The notes under the pieces were generated by a model, which had not been told where the DNA came from, did no database searches, and saw only the letters and a program-made list of their open reading frames with translations. Positions 28,827 to 38,625 of a DNA stretch of 49,116 nt are shown piece after piece. How positions within the stretch are numbered: the stretch's first letter is position 1; every line of letters starts with the position of its first letter. The DNA comes from Candidatus Zixiibacteriota bacterium (lineage in GTDB: Bacteria; Zixibacteria; MSB-5A5; UM-FILTER-46-8): contig WJIJ01000016.1 of the NCBI GenBank assembly GCA_014730345.1, positions 1 to 49,116 of the forward strand, in the 5' to 3' direction. The translations under genes and the position numbers were made by a program.

Positions 28827-29945
28827 TTATTCGATTTTCTCACCGCAATTGGTACAGAATTTGGAGCCTGCCGGATTCTCATGCCCGCATTTGCCACATT
28901 TTGCTTTCTCTTTGCCCAGCTTATAACCGCAGGACATGCAGAACTTGGCTTCCGCGGGAAGGTCCTCTCCGCACTTAGGACAACGGTTGATTACCACCAT
29001 CTGGTGACCGCACTTGTAGCAAAAACGCGAATGTTCGGGTGTATCCGCGCCGCATTTGGGGCAGGTTACCGTGGGAAGGTCCATGGTTTTTAGATCCGTT
29101 TGTTCCGGCGAAAGCGCCTTGGAGAGCATGCCGGGAATCAGCATCCCGACCCCCGCGCCCATTCCCATACCGGCTCCAGCCTGGGTAAATCCCCCGTCTC
29201 CCTTGTTCATGGCTTTTGCAAGGGAGAATTTCAGAAACTTATCCAGGTCGCCTACCGCTTTCATGCCCGACTTCTGGTCAATCATCTTCTGCACATCATC
29301 GGGCGGGGTCAGCGATGTTATATAGAAATCCTCAAGCTCGATTCCATATTTATAGAATTCATCCTTGATACTCACTTTCGCGTCCCGGGCCAACTCTTCA
29401 TACTGGCTGGGGATATCCAGTATGGTATCCAGTTTCTCGCCGAAAAGGTCGTTCAACCTGGAAACCATAATATCCCTCAGGTAATCCTCGATCTGTTTGG
29501 TTGTGTATATCGCTTCCCTGCCCACGATGGTATTCAGGAAAAGCAACGGTTCGGTTATGCGCATAGAGTAAACGCCGTACCCGCGCAAGCGCACCAACCC
29601 GAGTTCGCTGTCCCGAAACGCCACCGGGTCTTTGGTGCCCCAGCGGAGATTGGTAAACAGCTTCATGTTGATAAAGTAGACTTCGCAGCGTATCGGCGAT
29701 TTGAATCCCCATGGCAGGGAGAGGATTTTTGTTACGATGGGAAGGTTAAGCGTGGTCAAAGTGTGCCTGCCGGTGCCGAGTACGTCGCATGCCCGCCCGG
29801 ACACGAAGAATACCGCGGTTTGAGAGTCGCGGACGATTAACTGCGCCCCCATTTTTATATCGGCGGAACCTTCCTCGGGGATGCGGTGTATCATCTCCGA
29901 TTCGGTAGGATCCATCCATTCAATGATTTCCATAGCAATACCCAT
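28827..29945 (-). CDS. SPFH (YdjI/virion-core-like) domain protein with C-terminal zinc ribbons
   Basis: GADIKMGAQLIVRDSQTAVFF, FKSPIRCEVYFINMKLFTNLRWGTKDPVAFRDSE, IKDEFYKYGIELEDFYITSLTPPDDVQKMID; three CxxC...CxxCG ribbons at the C-terminus. Confidence 0.85.
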   Translation of the reverse strand: MGIAMEIIEWMDPTESEMIHRIPEEGSADIKMGAQLIVRDSQTAVFFVSGRACDVLGTGRHTLTTLNLPIVTKILSLPWGFKSPIRCEVYFINMKLFTNLRWGTKDPVAFRDSELGLVRLRGYGVYSMRITEPLLFLNTIVGREAIYTTKQIEDYLRDIMVSRLNDLFGEKLDTILDIPSQYEELARDAKVSIKDEFYKYGIELEDFYITSLTPPDDVQKMIDQKSGMKAVGDLDKFLKFSLAKAMNKGDGGFTQAGAGMGMGAGVGMLIPGMLSKALSPEQTDLKTMDLPTVTCPKCGADTPEHSRFCYKCGHQMVVINRCPKCGEDLPAEAKFCMSCGYKLGKEKAKCGKCGHENPAGSKFCTNCGEKIE

Positions 29946-30086
29946 ATTGCCTCCCGAAAAGTATGTATATTTTCCTACTATTATCGGTATAGTAAGGAAT
30001 TACATTATAAGTGCCTTCGTTTTATTTAAATATTCCAATAATAATTCACTTGACATTATACATTTTGAGTATTAATTGGTAAAAAA

Positions 30087-30239
30087 CGGTTCGGTCCCGT
30101 TAGGGCGAACAGGGAAGGCGGTGTGAATCCGTCACAGCCCCGCTACTGTAAGTGGGTTAAAAGCCTTCATTACCACTGGAGTTTCTCCGGGAAGGGAAGG
30201 TGCAATATAACCCCACAAGTCAGGAGACCTGCCGAACCT
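30087..30239 (+). ncRNA. cobalamin (AdoCbl) riboswitch
   Basis: P1 ggttcgg(30088-30094)/ccgaacc(30232-30238); conserved agggaaggcggtgtgaatccgtcacagccccgctactgta and ccacaagtcaggagacctgcc; upstream of a TonB receptor. Confidence 0.96.
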
Positions 30240-30280
30240 TAAGAGATTAACCTTCTGCCTTCGAGGGAAGGAGGGAAGTT

Positions 30281-32476
30281 TTGTTGTCCTGTACCAAACG
30301 TCCCTTCCCGGACGTTTTTTTTGTCCTCAAAATTAACATCATAATCATTTGCTTATCGATAGCGCCATTTTCATCCCCCGCATCCGCTCTTGATTCCCAT
30401 AATCTACATGGCAGAGTGCTCGATATTCAAACCGGTTCCCCGGTTAAAGAAGCCCAAGCGCGTATTGAAAGAACAGGTCATATAATCGTTACCGGCCGTA
30501 ATGGGAATTTCACATTCAGCGAACTTCCTTCCGGCGAATACAAGATTGAAATAAGCGCCGAAGGCTACCATACGCTTCGCCGGATTATCGCTATCAACGA
30601 CGGTCCCGACATCGATATGGTTTTCCAGTTAACTCCCATAGTGGTTCAAATCCCCGGCACTGAAAGTGTATCCAGCCGGGACAGATACGACCCCCGCGGG
30701 ATATCCCGCCTCGGATTGAGGGAAATAGGTTCCGATGAAGAATTTACTCACGATAATATTGGCGAAATCGCGGAGCAACTGCCGGGAGTTTTCGTGCGTG
30801 AAAACGGACCCGGAGGCAAAAAAACCATTTCCATCAACGGCTGTGATCCGTCCCGTGTTGATGTGATCTACGATGGCATCCTTCTCAACAACGGAAACGG
30901 CCAACCGGTGGATATAAGCGTGATACCCATAACAGCTGTCGGCAGCATAGAAGTGTTTTCCAATAAAGGCGGCGTGGGCGGCCTGGTAGTGATAAAATCG
31001 AAAAGCTTCAATGATTTGGAAGCCCGCAAAGTCTATATCGATGAAACCGTCGCCGATTTCAAAACCAGCCGCACCCGAACCGGCGGAGAATTCCGTTATA
31101 TGCGAACAGGAATCAGAGTAAATTACGAGCGGGAAACCTCCCGCGGCGATTTCACCTATACCGACCCGCTTGGCGATGAGCAGACAAGAATTAACAATCA
31201 TACAAGTAAACATAACCTCCATGGCAAATTATCCCTTCCGGTTAAAGGCGAGTTGGATGTTATCTTCAATTATAACGAATCTGCCAAAGGCAGTGCGGGA
31301 CCGATTTATCAGCTTGACAGCACAGCTATCATCAAAAACGAAAGGTATCTCGCCAATATCAACTATTCGCTTGATATATCAAAAAACTCCGGCTTTTCCC
31401 TTCGCGCCGGGGGAATAAATAACCGCGACGGTTTTACGTCCAATTCCGGTTTCGTGAAATACGACGTTACCACCGATGAATCCCGCTACTTCCTCGCCGC
31501 CGGGTTCAATAATGAAAGTTTAATCGAGTGGGGAATGAAGGCTCAATACGCCTATGAAGACTTTAAAACCGATGACTACCTCGGTACGGCAAATAACATC
31601 GACCTGAAAGTACGCCGCAAACTCGATTTAAGCGCGGACGCGGCTTATAGCCTTAATCTTGATTTGAGCGGCTTTCCCGTTCTTCTGAATTCCTATGCCG
31701 AAATCAAAAACAAACACGCCACGGGCTATAAGTCCTATACCGGTTATAACTGGGGTTTAGAAAGCGTTTTCGCGAGTTATATAACCCTTTCTTCTGGTAT
31801 CTTTGGAGGCGCCAATTACAAACTTCCCGATTATTACTCCCTGTTCTTCAAGGAGGATATCTGGGCGATTGGCAATCCTTATCTTAAGCCGGAAAAAAGT
31901 AAATCGATTGGTTATAAGCTCAATGTTTCCAGGAGAATTGAAGATGTGCCTGTCGCCGCCGGTTATACATTTACGGTCAATTCCATCGATGATATAATCG
32001 TCTGGAAAAGGCGGTTCGATGGCAAATATACGCCGGATAATATCAGCAGGGCTGAATTAAGAACCGGTAGTTTTAACTTTTCGGTTGGTTCGATGGCGGA
32101 AGTATTACATATCCAGTTCCAGCATAACCGCTACCGGCCGGTCAATAAAAACGATTTTCGACTGCATCATGACAAGATACTTGTTTACCGGCCTCTTTAC
32201 ACCGCGTATCTGAATATCGACTTCGGCAGTAAGTGGACCCGGTTCGGGATAAGACATGAAATGGTCGGTAAACGGTTTACTACCATGGAAAACACCAAGT
32301 GGCAAAATCCATATCAGGTACTGTCATTATCCTTCAGCCAAAGAGCGAAATTTTTCAACTTAAGATGGAAATTCAGATTCGAGATAGAAAATATCGGAGA
32401 TGAAAGCTACGAAATTGTCGACCGCTATCCATCTCCGGGCAGGAATTACAAAGCGGGAATTAACTTAACATTTTAG
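30281..32476 (+). CDS. TonB-dependent outer-membrane receptor (BtuB-like, probable vitamin B12 uptake)
   Basis: N-terminal carboxypeptidase-regulatory-like domain (LHGRVLDIQTGSPVKEAQARIE), plug domain (IGEIAEQLPGVFVRENGPGGKKTISINGCDPSRVDVIYDGILLNNG), barrel ending in GINLTF; cobalamin riboswitch upstream. Exact start uncertain. Confidence 0.88.
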   Translation: MLSCTKRPFPDVFFVLKINIIIICLSIAPFSSPASALDSHNLHGRVLDIQTGSPVKEAQARIERTGHIIVTGRNGNFTFSELPSGEYKIEISAEGYHTLRRIIAINDGPDIDMVFQLTPIVVQIPGTESVSSRDRYDPRGISRLGLREIGSDEEFTHDNIGEIAEQLPGVFVRENGPGGKKTISINGCDPSRVDVIYDGILLNNGNGQPVDISVIPITAVGSIEVFSNKGGVGGLVVIKSKSFNDLEARKVYIDETVADFKTSRTRTGGEFRYMRTGIRVNYERETSRGDFTYTDPLGDEQTRINNHTSKHNLHGKLSLPVKGELDVIFNYNESAKGSAGPIYQLDSTAIIKNERYLANINYSLDISKNSGFSLRAGGINNRDGFTSNSGFVKYDVTTDESRYFLAAGFNNESLIEWGMKAQYAYEDFKTDDYLGTANNIDLKVRRKLDLSADAAYSLNLDLSGFPVLLNSYAEIKNKHATGYKSYTGYNWGLESVFASYITLSSGIFGGANYKLPDYYSLFFKEDIWAIGNPYLKPEKSKSIGYKLNVSRRIEDVPVAAGYTFTVNSIDDIIVWKRRFDGKYTPDNISRAELRTGSFNFSVGSMAEVLHIQFQHNRYRPVNKNDFRLHHDKILVYRPLYTAYLNIDFGSKWTRFGIRHEMVGKRFTTMENTKWQNPYQVLSLSFSQRAKFFNLRWKFRFEIENIGDESYEIVDRYPSPGRNYKAGINLTF
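30296..30322 (+). terminator. rho-independent terminator-like hairpin downstream of the riboswitch (expression-platform candidate)
   Basis: aaacgtcc-cttccc-ggacgttt followed by ttttt; loop cttccc is complementary to upstream gggaag copies (30265-30270, 30273-30278). Confidence 0.65.
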
Positions 32477-32485
32477 GAGTACAAT

Positions 32486-33775
32486 TTGAGATATTTGGTA
32501 TTATTTGCATTAACCTTTATACTGTTTTTATCCCCAACGGTTTACGCCCAAAATTGGCTATATGTTGTTAACAGCCTGGCCGAAACTATCAGCCGGGTAA
32601 ACCTCGATAATGGCAATGTCCAAAACCATATCGCTACCGTAGGTTCTGCCCCAAATGATATCAAAATTCACGATTACAGGGCCTACATCCTTAACTCTAT
32701 CTCCGATAATATTCATATTTTCAATATCGAAAGCCAGACCGTAGAGGGCACTATTGAATTCCATCGCTCCGGCAATCCCTGGGAAATGCTGTTCGCTGAT
32801 AACGGTTATGCCTATGTTACAAATTTTGTTAACGGTCAGTTATATGAAGTTGATGTGAACTCCGGTAACATCGTCCGCGATTTCCAGGTAGGCGCTACCC
32901 TTGAAGGGATTTACATCGCCGCCGGCAAATTATTCGTTACCGATGTGAATTATAATCCCGGCAACTACACCTATGGCGATGGCATCCTGTATTATTCCGA
33001 CCTGAACGATTTAAGCGATTGGGGGCAACTGGCTATAGGAACTAATCCTCAAAAGATTATAATGGGGCCCGATGGCAATCTACATATAGTTTGCACCGGT
33101 AATTATGTTGATATAATGGGTTCTATTTATGTCGTTAACCCGGAGACCGTCCAGGAAGTTACCCATTTCAATATCGGCGGCAGTCCGGGGCCGGGGATGG
33201 CTGTATCAGGAGAGCTGGTCTTCATCGGAGCCGGGGGATGGGTCGATAATGGGATAGTATTCTGCTACAACGGTAATACTTATGAAATCCTGAATGATTC
33301 CAATAACCCTATTACGGTTGGTACCGGCGCCATGGGGATAACTTCTGATAATAATGGTAACGCCTATAGCTGTAATTTCAATGCCGCTACAATCAGTAAA
33401 ATATCCCAATCCCGACAGGTCATTGATACTTACAATGTTGGCGACGGACCAAACTGCGCCGCCTTCTATAATCCCCAAACGGGTATCGATGATGACATTC
33501 CCTTGCCGAAATCAACCGAACTCGCGATTACGGCATACCCCAATCCATTCAATTCATCGACCACCGTCGGATTTGAGGGAGTTACCATGGGTACTGATTT
33601 AACCGTAAAGGTATATGATTTGCAGGGAACGTTGGTTGATAAAATCGACATGAAAATCAATCCTGACTATGATAAAATCAATTGGAATGCTAATGATTTA
33701 TCCTCTGGAATTTATTTCCTGAGAGCAGGGAATTATGGTAATTATGTGACCAAAAAAATCACCCTGATAAAATAA
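32486..33775 (+). CDS. secreted beta-propeller (YncE-like) protein with C-terminal sorting-type domain
   Basis: Signal peptide; repeats such as WLYVVNSLAETISRVNLDNGNV and NGYAYVTNFVNGQLYEVDVNSGNIV; tail AYPNPFNSSTTVGF...SGIYFLRAGNYGNYVTKKITLIK. Confidence 0.82.
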   Translation: MRYLVLFALTFILFLSPTVYAQNWLYVVNSLAETISRVNLDNGNVQNHIATVGSAPNDIKIHDYRAYILNSISDNIHIFNIESQTVEGTIEFHRSGNPWEMLFADNGYAYVTNFVNGQLYEVDVNSGNIVRDFQVGATLEGIYIAAGKLFVTDVNYNPGNYTYGDGILYYSDLNDLSDWGQLAIGTNPQKIIMGPDGNLHIVCTGNYVDIMGSIYVVNPETVQEVTHFNIGGSPGPGMAVSGELVFIGAGGWVDNGIVFCYNGNTYEILNDSNNPITVGTGAMGITSDNNGNAYSCNFNAATISKISQSRQVIDTYNVGDGPNCAAFYNPQTGIDDDIPLPKSTELAITAYPNPFNSSTTVGFEGVTMGTDLTVKVYDLQGTLVDKIDMKINPDYDKINWNANDLSSGIYFLRAGNYGNYVTKKITLIK

Positions 33776-33846
33776 AGTTAACCGGAATATTAATAGCCAT
33801 TTCCCGATTCCGATAGATGTAATAACACAACCGAGGGGAATCGGGA

Positions 33847-34692
33847 ATGGACTATTTAACAAAAAGAATCACAATTGATTTCGCGAGGACATACCTTCCG
33901 GAGATGGTGAAAAAGGCTTATGCCAATGCTCCGATAATAGCCGAAATCGTTCAAAATTACCATAATTGCGATTTTTACGCGGCTTTCAATGAAGGCTCGT
34001 TATCCGGTTTAATGTCTTATGACCTGCGTTCACAATTTAAGTCGGTCAATTTTTTCTGCACTGATCCGTATTGTATACCGCACCTGTTACGCAAGTTATT
34101 AAACGAGGAACCGGATATAAAATCGGAACCAGTATATTCCTTATTGGATTCGCGCTCCAAAGATATACTGGAGGATGGAGGGCATTTGATCGAGTTTATG
34201 CCCCAGTATAGAATGCGCTATAATCCCGCGCGTATAAAGCTCCACAAAATTCCCGATGATATATTGATTAAGAGACTTAATGATGAAGATATACCCGAAA
34301 TTTCCCGGATATACAGCACCGTGCCGGCTATGGCCTGGGACAGCAGACTGCTCCTCTGCGGACCTTACTACGGTGCCTTTGACCGTTCAGTTTTAGTAGC
34401 TATAGCAGGGGTCCAGTTTAATACCGGCTATGTAGCCGAAGTGGGTAATATAGTCTCGCTTCCAATGTACCGGAGGAAAGGACTGGCACGGGCATGCACC
34501 CAGGCGGTTTTAAGCGAAGTCGCCAGGGAAAACAAGACGGTATTTCTCTGCGTGGATACCGTTAATATACCGGCAATCAATCTCTACCTCGATATGGGTT
34601 TTGATGTAACGGACACCTCGTATATGTGCAAATTCACCGCCGTACCTATAAGTTTCCAAAGCGCTTACGGTTTAAATGATTCTGAGTATTGA
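33847..34692 (+). CDS. GNAT-family N-acetyltransferase
   Basis: VAEVGNIVSLPMYRRKGLARACTQAVLSEVARENKTVFLCVDTVNIPAINLYLDMGFDVTDT; ends in TGA. Confidence 0.85.
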   Translation: MDYLTKRITIDFARTYLPEMVKKAYANAPIIAEIVQNYHNCDFYAAFNEGSLSGLMSYDLRSQFKSVNFFCTDPYCIPHLLRKLLNEEPDIKSEPVYSLLDSRSKDILEDGGHLIEFMPQYRMRYNPARIKLHKIPDDILIKRLNDEDIPEISRIYSTVPAMAWDSRLLLCGPYYGAFDRSVLVAIAGVQFNTGYVAEVGNIVSLPMYRRKGLARACTQAVLSEVARENKTVFLCVDTVNIPAINLYLDMGFDVTDTSYMCKFTAVPISFQSAYGLNDSEY

Positions 34693-34856
34693 CCAGCCTT
34701 CATCATCGGTTACCACAAGTTGAGTATATAAATCCCCGTTTATGCCGATAGAATTATCAAACAGGAAAATTAGTGAGGAACTATTTGCGCGGCATCGATA
34801 TTTAGGGTATTATTTGCTAAAATATAGGAACTAACGATAATTACAGCTTACATGAA

Positions 34857-35813
34857 ATGTCAGCCGAGGAATACAAAAATCCGGATACAGTTTCTATGGC
34901 ATCAGAAATAGATGGCATTTTAAATACATCCGAATCAAAAATAAAAAATATCTTTACCGCCGATGTGGAGGATTATTTTCATGTCAGCGCGTTTTCCGAT
35001 GTAATCAAGTATTCCGACTGGGGCAAATACAAAAGCCGGATTATACCCAACATTCTTTCGCTTCTCGGTTTATTGGAAAAATATAAAATAAGGGGGACTT
35101 TTTTCATCCTCGGTTGGGTGGCTGAAAAATTTCCCGAGATTGTAACGTTAATCCACCAGGCAGGGCACGAAATAGCCTGTCATAGCTACCTGCACCGGCT
35201 GGTTTACAAACTCACCCCCCGGCAATTCTACGATGACACTAAAAAAGCCAAGGATATTATCGAGGAAATCATTAACCGCCCAATTCATGGGTACCGCGCT
35301 CCCAGTTTTTCGATCGTGAAGAAATGCCAGTGGGCATGGGACATGCTCGACCAGCTTGGATTTACTTATTCCTCAAGCGTTTACCCGATTAAGCATGACC
35401 GCTATGGTTTTTTGGGGATACCGCGTACGGCATTTCAGGTCAGGGTCAAGTCCGGCAGTTACATGAAGGAAATTCCCATGACCACTATTTCCATGCTCGG
35501 CAAAAACATACCGGTCGGCGGAGGGGGTTACCTGAGGCTTTTCCCATTGTGGTTTACGCGCATGGCTATCAGGAGGCTAAACCATGAGGGAATTCCGGCG
35601 ATTGTTTATATGCACCCATGGGAGATGGACCCGCATCAGCCTAAAATGCCCGGAAAACTGCTAAGCAGATTCCGGCATTACACGAATTTAAGCACAACCG
35701 AATATAAATTGGGATCGCTCTTCGGCGAAATGGAATTTACCGCGATGAACGATTATATAGAATCCATGCCGGAGGAAAACTTCAAAGTCCATAAAACCGG
35801 TGAACGAAGCTAA
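34857..35813 (+). CDS. polysaccharide deacetylase (exosortase-associated, DUF3473-type)
   Basis: FTADVEDYFHVSAF, GTFFILGWVAEKFPEIVTLIHQAGHEIACHSYLHRLVYKLTPRQFYDD, HGYRAPSFSI, VYMHPWEMDPHQPK. Confidence 0.9.
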   Translation: MSAEEYKNPDTVSMASEIDGILNTSESKIKNIFTADVEDYFHVSAFSDVIKYSDWGKYKSRIIPNILSLLGLLEKYKIRGTFFILGWVAEKFPEIVTLIHQAGHEIACHSYLHRLVYKLTPRQFYDDTKKAKDIIEEIINRPIHGYRAPSFSIVKKCQWAWDMLDQLGFTYSSSVYPIKHDRYGFLGIPRTAFQVRVKSGSYMKEIPMTTISMLGKNIPVGGGGYLRLFPLWFTRMAIRRLNHEGIPAIVYMHPWEMDPHQPKMPGKLLSRFRHYTNLSTTEYKLGSLFGEMEFTAMNDYIESMPEENFKVHKTGERS

Positions 35814-36678
35814 TAAACTGACATCTTCAACGAATATCTCCAGGTTGGACTACCTGCCGCCGGCATTGTTCTTCGGGCTTCTACTGCTTGTCTATCTGCC
35901 CGTGTTAATACCGATGGTTAAGGATTGGTACCATGATTCCAACTATTCCCACGGTTTCTTGATTATCCCTGTCTCTCTGTATCTAATATGGAACAAAAGA
36001 GCCGAACTGCTTAAAACACAATCGTCCCCATCCCCGTTATGGGGCTGGCTTTTTATACTCGGGGGTTTTGCCATACTCATAGTGGGCACCGCCGGCGCCG
36101 AACTTTTTTCGGTGCGTTTCTCCTTCGTGGTGGTTGTCTGGGGCGCCGTACTGCTGTTCTGGGGGTTTAATATCGCGAAGAAAATATGGTTTCCTATAGC
36201 ATTTATGCTGTTTATGATACCAATTCCATATACGATTTATTATTCGCTAACATTACCCATGCAATTGTTCGCCACCAAGGTTACTATGTTTATCGTCAAG
36301 GCAATCGGTGTTCCGGCTACGGCGAACGGCAATATTATCAACCTTCCCGGATACCGCCTTGAAGTTGCCGAAGCATGCAGTGGTCTGCGCTCGCTGGTCT
36401 CATTGATGGCACTGGGCGCGTTGTACGGCTATATCACCTTGAAGAAAAACTATAACCGTTGGATACTGTTTATCCTGACTGTACCTATCGCAATCGCCGC
36501 CAATGTCTTCCGCGTAACCGTTACCGTAATCGGCGCTTATGGAATCAGCAGGGAAATCGCCGAGGATTTCCTGCATGAGTTGTCGGGGATGATGGTGTTC
36601 GTCGTCTCAACAATTTGTATCGTTATCATAGGAGCATTACTATCATGGATTTCCGAAAGAAAAGCTACTGGGTCCTGA
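35800..36678 (+). CDS. exosortase
   Basis: Multi-TM; conserved EVAEACSGLRSLVSLMALGALYGY (Cys), ANVFRVTVTVIGAY (Arg) and FLHELSGMMVFVV (His). Confidence 0.92.
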   Translation: MNEANKLTSSTNISRLDYLPPALFFGLLLLVYLPVLIPMVKDWYHDSNYSHGFLIIPVSLYLIWNKRAELLKTQSSPSPLWGWLFILGGFAILIVGTAGAELFSVRFSFVVVVWGAVLLFWGFNIAKKIWFPIAFMLFMIPIPYTIYYSLTLPMQLFATKVTMFIVKAIGVPATANGNIINLPGYRLEVAEACSGLRSLVSLMALGALYGYITLKKNYNRWILFILTVPIAIAANVFRVTVTVIGAYGISREIAEDFLHELSGMMVFVVSTICIVIIGALLSWISERKATGS

Positions 36679-37301
36679 TTGCCGCTACCATCGCTGTCGG
36701 GATTTTTACATTACTATTGCGCTACCAGACGGTAACCGCCGATAAAATGGCCGATTTCTCGGACATGCCGTTGCAGATAGGGCAGTGGGAGGGTATCGAG
36801 AAATACTTCGACGAGAGCGTATACGCCATCCTGAATACCGATGTTTCGACCTATCGGATATATACCGGGCCGGCGGGAGAGAATATCGCCATTTTCATAG
36901 CATATTTCAAGGACCAGAAATACGGCTCCCAGATACATTCGCCAAAAAACTGTCTGCCTGGTGGTGGATGGGAGATACGCGACGCTGAAAATTTCCGGTA
37001 CACTGCCGAAGATGGCGAGGTAATCGATGCCAACCTGTTCTGGATCACCAAGGCCGGGACCAATCCCCAGTTGATGATTTACTGGTTCGTAACCCGGGGC
37101 GGAGTAATAGCCGATGAATATGGTTTAAAGCTCGATTTAGTTTCAAATTCTATACAAAGAAAACCTTCCGACGCTTCCTTTATCAGGATAACCACAAGAC
37201 TGATAGGAAACCAAAGCCGCGAAGAAGCTGTTGAAATGGTTTCAGAATTTTTGGATTTGCTATACCCGCATATTAAAAAATCTCTTCCTTTCTACGAATA
37301 A
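36645..37301 (+). CDS. epsI: EpsI family protein (DUF3485, exosortase-associated)
   Basis: VNIAIFIAYFKDQKYGSQIHSPKNCLPGGGWEI-type EpsI signature; start ATG at 36645 preferred over 36615. Confidence 0.87.
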   Translation: MDFRKKSYWVLIAATIAVGIFTLLLRYQTVTADKMADFSDMPLQIGQWEGIEKYFDESVYAILNTDVSTYRIYTGPAGENIAIFIAYFKDQKYGSQIHSPKNCLPGGGWEIRDAENFRYTAEDGEVIDANLFWITKAGTNPQLMIYWFVTRGGVIADEYGLKLDLVSNSIQRKPSDASFIRITTRLIGNQSREEAVEMVSEFLDLLYPHIKKSLPFYE

Positions 37302-37423
37302 ATCTTGACTACAGCCTGTTAAAACATTATTAAAACTTTTAACAATTGCGCTATATGTGGCATTTTTATAGGAAGCAGTTAATAATCATTTTATTTTAAA
37401 CCGTTTAACACATGAGGAATTAG

Positions 37424-37972
37424 ATGAAGAGAAGTGTAATTATTTTAGCCGTTTCGGCGATGATTTTCATGTTGCCGGTGTTCGCATCCGCGCAGACTGA
37501 CATCGGTTTGAAAGCTTTCGGAGTCAAGTTCGGTTACTATGACCCCGAAGAATGGGATGGGACAATTGGGTTTGGCGCGGTTGCCGACCTGGGAACTTTT
37601 ATCCCCCAACTGGGCTGGGAAGCCGAAATCGATTACTGGTCAAAATCCCAAGATGAACAAGGAGCAGAGGCTAAGTTAAGGGATATTGCATTTGCTACTA
37701 CAGCGAAATATGGTTTTCCAACTCAAACCGAGAAATTTACGCCGTTTATTGGCGGTGGTGTCGGCTTGCATTTAATGAAAGTCGAGGTTGAATATCTCGG
37801 TCAAACTCAGGATGATTCCGAGACCAAGTTTGACTTCCATTTCTGCGGCGGCACCGATGTGGTCTTAACTCCCCAAATCGATGGGTTCGCCGAAATCCGA
37901 TACTCCATCATTTCGGATATCAGCCAATTATGGATTACAATAGGCGCTAAATATAAATTGGGCGTTTATTAG
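37424..37972 (+). CDS. outer-membrane beta-barrel (porin-family-like) protein
   Basis: Signal peptide MKRSVIILAVSAMIFMLPVFASAQ; 8-strand-like pattern GVKFGYYDPEEW...YGFPTQTEKFTPFIGGGVGLHLM. Confidence 0.75.
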   Translation: MKRSVIILAVSAMIFMLPVFASAQTDIGLKAFGVKFGYYDPEEWDGTIGFGAVADLGTFIPQLGWEAEIDYWSKSQDEQGAEAKLRDIAFATTAKYGFPTQTEKFTPFIGGGVGLHLMKVEVEYLGQTQDDSETKFDFHFCGGTDVVLTPQIDGFAEIRYSIISDISQLWITIGAKYKLGVY

Positions 37973-37991
37973 AAACTACTTGCGAACACTT

Positions 37992-38019
37992 GCCCCGGTA
38001 TATGCCGGGGCTTTTTTTT
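37992..38019 (+). terminator. rho-independent terminator
   Basis: gccccgg-tatatg-ccggggc followed by tttttttt. Confidence 0.9.
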
Positions 38020-38102
38020 AAGATATCTTCCGAATCGTAAATTTAATTTACTTTATTATGGCTACCGGGGATTAACGGAACAATGAGAAAAGTATATCAG
38101 TT

Positions 38103-38139
38103 TTCTATTATGATAGTGGGTGTCATTATCATAATAGAA
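38103..38139. promoter_or_regulatory. 13-bp perfect inverted repeat, 11-nt spacer (operator or leader hairpin candidate)
   Basis: ttctattatgata-gtgggtgtcat-tatcataatagaa, 33 nt upstream of the 38172 start codon. Confidence 0.5.
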
Positions 38140-38171
38140 CGGAAAATGATTTTATTGAGAAAGGATTCCTT

Positions 38172-38606
38172 ATGAAGAAGATTACAGCATTGATTTTCAC
38201 GCTGGCTTTTATAGCGTTACTGCCCGGAGTTTCCTCTGCCCAGAGCGCGTTGCCTTATCCCGATCAGGTATGGGTTGATGGTATGGTTTATAACGCCGAC
38301 CTTTCCATAACCGGCCGGTCCGAGAATACCAACAGCAATGGCTTATATGTAGTTACCAACATGTTGGGTCAAAGGCCGATTGGTGAGGCTAAACCCGGGG
38401 ATAAGGATTATGCCGATGGCAACTGGCAGATTATTTATCTGGAATTTACCCAGCAGGGGCTTATATTTCATGACTTCAATGGTGATGGAATCGCCGATTA
38501 CGAAATGCAGAGCTGGGAAGAGGTTTATCAGCACATGTTGTTTGGTCATGTGGAGATATCCCATAATGGACGTATGATTACCAGACCGCTAAAATCGGAT
38601 TTTTAA
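38172..38606 (+). CDS. hypothetical secreted protein
   Basis: Signal peptide MKKITALIFTLAFIALLPGVSSAQ; no recognised domain. Confidence 0.7.
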   Translation: MKKITALIFTLAFIALLPGVSSAQSALPYPDQVWVDGMVYNADLSITGRSENTNSNGLYVVTNMLGQRPIGEAKPGDKDYADGNWQIIYLEFTQQGLIFHDFNGDGIADYEMQSWEEVYQHMLFGHVEISHNGRMITRPLKSDF

Positions 38607-38625
38607 TATCCGCTTTCGATTGAAG

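Noticed and set aside
7340-36678. Alternative genetic code with UGA as a sense codon
   Set aside because: UGA is a normal stop for dnaG (7340-7342), the GNAT gene (34690-34692) and the exosortase gene (36676-36678).
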